Made by a program: the position numbers and the translations under genes. Below the pieces are notes generated by a model. It saw nothing but the letters and a program-made list of their open reading frames with translations. It did not search any database and had not been told where the DNA came from. Positions 62,821 to 64,000 of a stretch of DNA of 64,000 nucleotides are shown one piece after another. The first letter of the stretch is position 1; each line of letters opens with the position of its first letter. This DNA is from Pseudodonghicola flavimaris (GTDB lineage: Bacteria > Pseudomonadota > Alphaproteobacteria > Rhodobacterales > Rhodobacteraceae): the NCBI RefSeq assembly GCF_030164425.1, contig NZ_JASNJD010000017.1, forward strand, positions 1 through 64,000, read 5' to 3'.

Positions 62821-63801
62821 ATGAATTTGAATCTGCGCCAGCTCAGGGCCTTCATCGCCGGGGTGCATGCCGGCTCCTTCTCCGAAGCAGCGGAGCGGAT
62901 CGGCATCACCCAACCCGGGTTTTCCCTGCTGATCCGGCAATTGGAGACCGAACTGGGGCTCAGGCTGTTCGACCGCACGACCCGGCGGGTGGAGCTGACC
63001 CCGGAAGGGCGCGAATTCGCCGGGCGGGTGCAGCGGGTGCTGGACGATCTGGACAGCGCCTGCCGCGATCTCGAAGACATGCGGCTGATGAAACGCGGCA
63101 GGGTGCGCATCGCCATTCTGCCCTCGGCCGCCTCCACCATCCTGCCGGCGCTGGCCCGGCGGCTGTCGCTGGAGGCCCCCGATCTGGAAATCAGCATCAC
63201 CGAACGGCCCGCCGACCTGCTTCAGGACTGCGTCGAGCGCGGCGACGCCGACTTCGGCATCGGCCCACCCCCCGATGCAGCTCCGGGGCTGTCCTTCGTG
63301 CCGCTGACCACCGACCGGCTGGTCTGCATCTGCCGCGAAAGCGACCCGCTCGCCGCCCGCGCGGAACCGGACTGGGCGACGATCTGCGGATTTCCCTTGA
63401 TCGGCTTTCCCCCCGGCACCTCGATCGATCAGCAGGTGCGCGCGCTCGCCGATCTGCACGGGCAGCCGATCCCCCGACGCAGCGAGGTCAGCGGCATCAA
63501 CACCGCCATCGCCCTGGTCCGCGCCGGGCTGGGTTTCACCCTGATCCCGGAACTGGCGCTCGGCGGGCTCGACCTCAGCGGGCTGAACCTGCGCGCCATC
63601 GACAGCCCCGCCGCCCGGCGCGACGTCGGGCTGATCATGCAGCGCCGGCGCACCCGCAGCCCGGCAACGCTGACCGTGCTCGACCTGTTTCAGCGCGCCG
63701 GGGCCGGCGTGGCGCAGGAAATGCTGAGCCAGTTCCGCGATCTGGAGCGCATCACGCTGCCCCCGACCCGCCCCGTGCCCGCATCCACCCCGACCGCCTG
63801 A
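62821..63801 (+). CDS. LysR-family transcriptional regulator
   Basis: This 326-residue protein has an N-terminal winged helix-turn-helix (about 4-62; LRQLRAFIAGVHAGSFSEAAERIGITQPGFSLLIRQLETELGLRLFDRTTR) and a periplasmic-binding-like effector domain (about 90-300). It lies divergent from the gamma-glutamyltransferase gene and upstream of an amidase-like gene, and likely controls one or both. The effector is unknown. Confidence 0.92.
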   Translation: MNLNLRQLRAFIAGVHAGSFSEAAERIGITQPGFSLLIRQLETELGLRLFDRTTRRVELTPEGREFAGRVQRVLDDLDSACRDLEDMRLMKRGRVRIAILPSAASTILPALARRLSLEAPDLEISITERPADLLQDCVERGDADFGIGPPPDAAPGLSFVPLTTDRLVCICRESDPLAARAEPDWATICGFPLIGFPPGTSIDQQVRALADLHGQPIPRRSEVSGINTAIALVRAGLGFTLIPELALGGLDLSGLNLRAIDSPAARRDVGLIMQRRRTRSPATLTVLDLFQRAGAGVAQEMLSQFRDLERITLPPTRPVPASTPTA

Positions 63802-63803
63802 AC

Positions 63804-63834
63804 GATCATTCATAATGCAGCGTTATCAATGATC
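63804..63834. promoter_or_regulatory. 31-bp interrupted palindrome upstream of amidase-like gene
   Basis: Arms GATCATTCATAA (63804-63815) and TTATCAATGATC (63823-63834) match in 11 of 12 positions around TGCAGCG. A long palindrome of this kind, next to a LysR gene, is a good candidate LysR operator. Confidence 0.6.
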
Positions 63835-63947
63835 CGATTTATTTGATTTATCTTACCTCTGCGCCGCTGCCATGATGGCCGCGATCCGCGCCCGCCCTTC
63901 CCCGAGGGCGCCGCGACGCAACGCCCGACAGCCAGAGGAGCCCTGCC

Positions 63948-64000
63948 TTGACCCAAGATCTGACGGAGCTGAGCGCCACCGAGGCGGTGGACCTGCTCAC
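63948..64000 (+). CDS. Start of an amidase-like gene (partial, right edge)
   Basis: AGAGGAG at spacing 7 precedes a TTG start (63948). The first residues, TQDLTELSATEAVDLL, resemble the N-terminal SATE-A...LL pattern of amidase-signature enzymes (compare YMSATEALRRF in the amidase at 34825). Only 17 codons are visible, so the family is tentative. Confidence 0.5.
   Translation, partial: MTQDLTELSATEAVDLL

Overview
The window is a high-GC (mid-60s %) chromosomal segment from an alphaproteobacterium, most likely a Rhodobacteraceae/Roseobacter-group organism. The evidence is a C4-pathway 5-aminolevulinate synthase (hemA) with an upstream Fnr-type box, the N-methylglutamate/methylamine gene set, a class Ib ribonucleotide reductase behind a cobalamin riboswitch, TRAP and polyamine-type ABC transporters, RTX proteins, and typical Rhodobacterales conserved hypotheticals. 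Nothing looks like a prophage, insertion sequence or CRISPR array. The segment is ordinary chromosome, dense with regulatory DNA and RNA signals.

Layout. 0-5.6 kb: the end of purU, then a minus-strand unit of an XRE-cupin regulator, mgsA, mgsB, mgsC and gmaS-like glutamine synthetase (methylated-amine assimilation). 6-9.8 kb: B12-dependent methionine synthase metH. 10.5-15.2 kb: nrdHIEF plus a MazG-like pyrophosphatase, led by paired NrdR boxes and a cobalamin riboswitch. 15.3-18.3 kb: a GreA/Rnk-like protein and a zinc-responsive unit (Zur box, G3E GTPase, DUF1826, small DUF6525-like protein). 18.4-23 kb: thiamin island with thiD (+) and thiC-thiM-thiE (-), each arm with its own TPP riboswitch. 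23-26 kb: thioesterase, DUF1992, a TetR gene with a perfect 20-bp palindrome at its start, then DAHP synthase preceded by an aromatic-rich leader peptide and a terminator/antiterminator (an attenuator). 26-29 kb: rRNA methyltransferase and amidohydrolase. 29.4-36.2 kb: polyamine-type ABC transporter with a NylB-like serine hydrolase and an amidase. 36.3-39.6 kb: TRAP transporter. 40-49.3 kb: acetate module (acs, adk, two-subunit Na+/solute symporter, cNMP-CBS-DUF294 protein, membrane protein, HAMP/PAS-like exonuclease). 49.4-51.8 kb: two tandem RTX proteins. 51.8-57 kb: apbC/mrp, ispG, RodZ-like protein, hemA. 57.6-60.2 kb: M20 peptidase and two membrane proteins. 60.2-60.4 kb: tandem tRNA-Asp. 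60.6-64 kb: gamma-glutamyltransferase, stand-alone AtuA-C-like protein, divergent LysR regulator, and the first codons of another amidase-like gene.

How the genes work together. Several units sense their own end products or cofactors: thiamin (TPP riboswitches), cobalamin plus dNTP status (riboswitch plus NrdR boxes on nrdHIEF), zinc (Zur box), aromatic amino acids (aroG attenuator) and oxygen (Fnr box at hemA). The acetate module pairs AMP-producing acs with adk, which recycles the AMP. A family of short intergenic repeats sharing a core around ATATTTGG or GTATTTGG sits beside gene ends at six places; at least one copy ends in an intrinsic-terminator hairpin.
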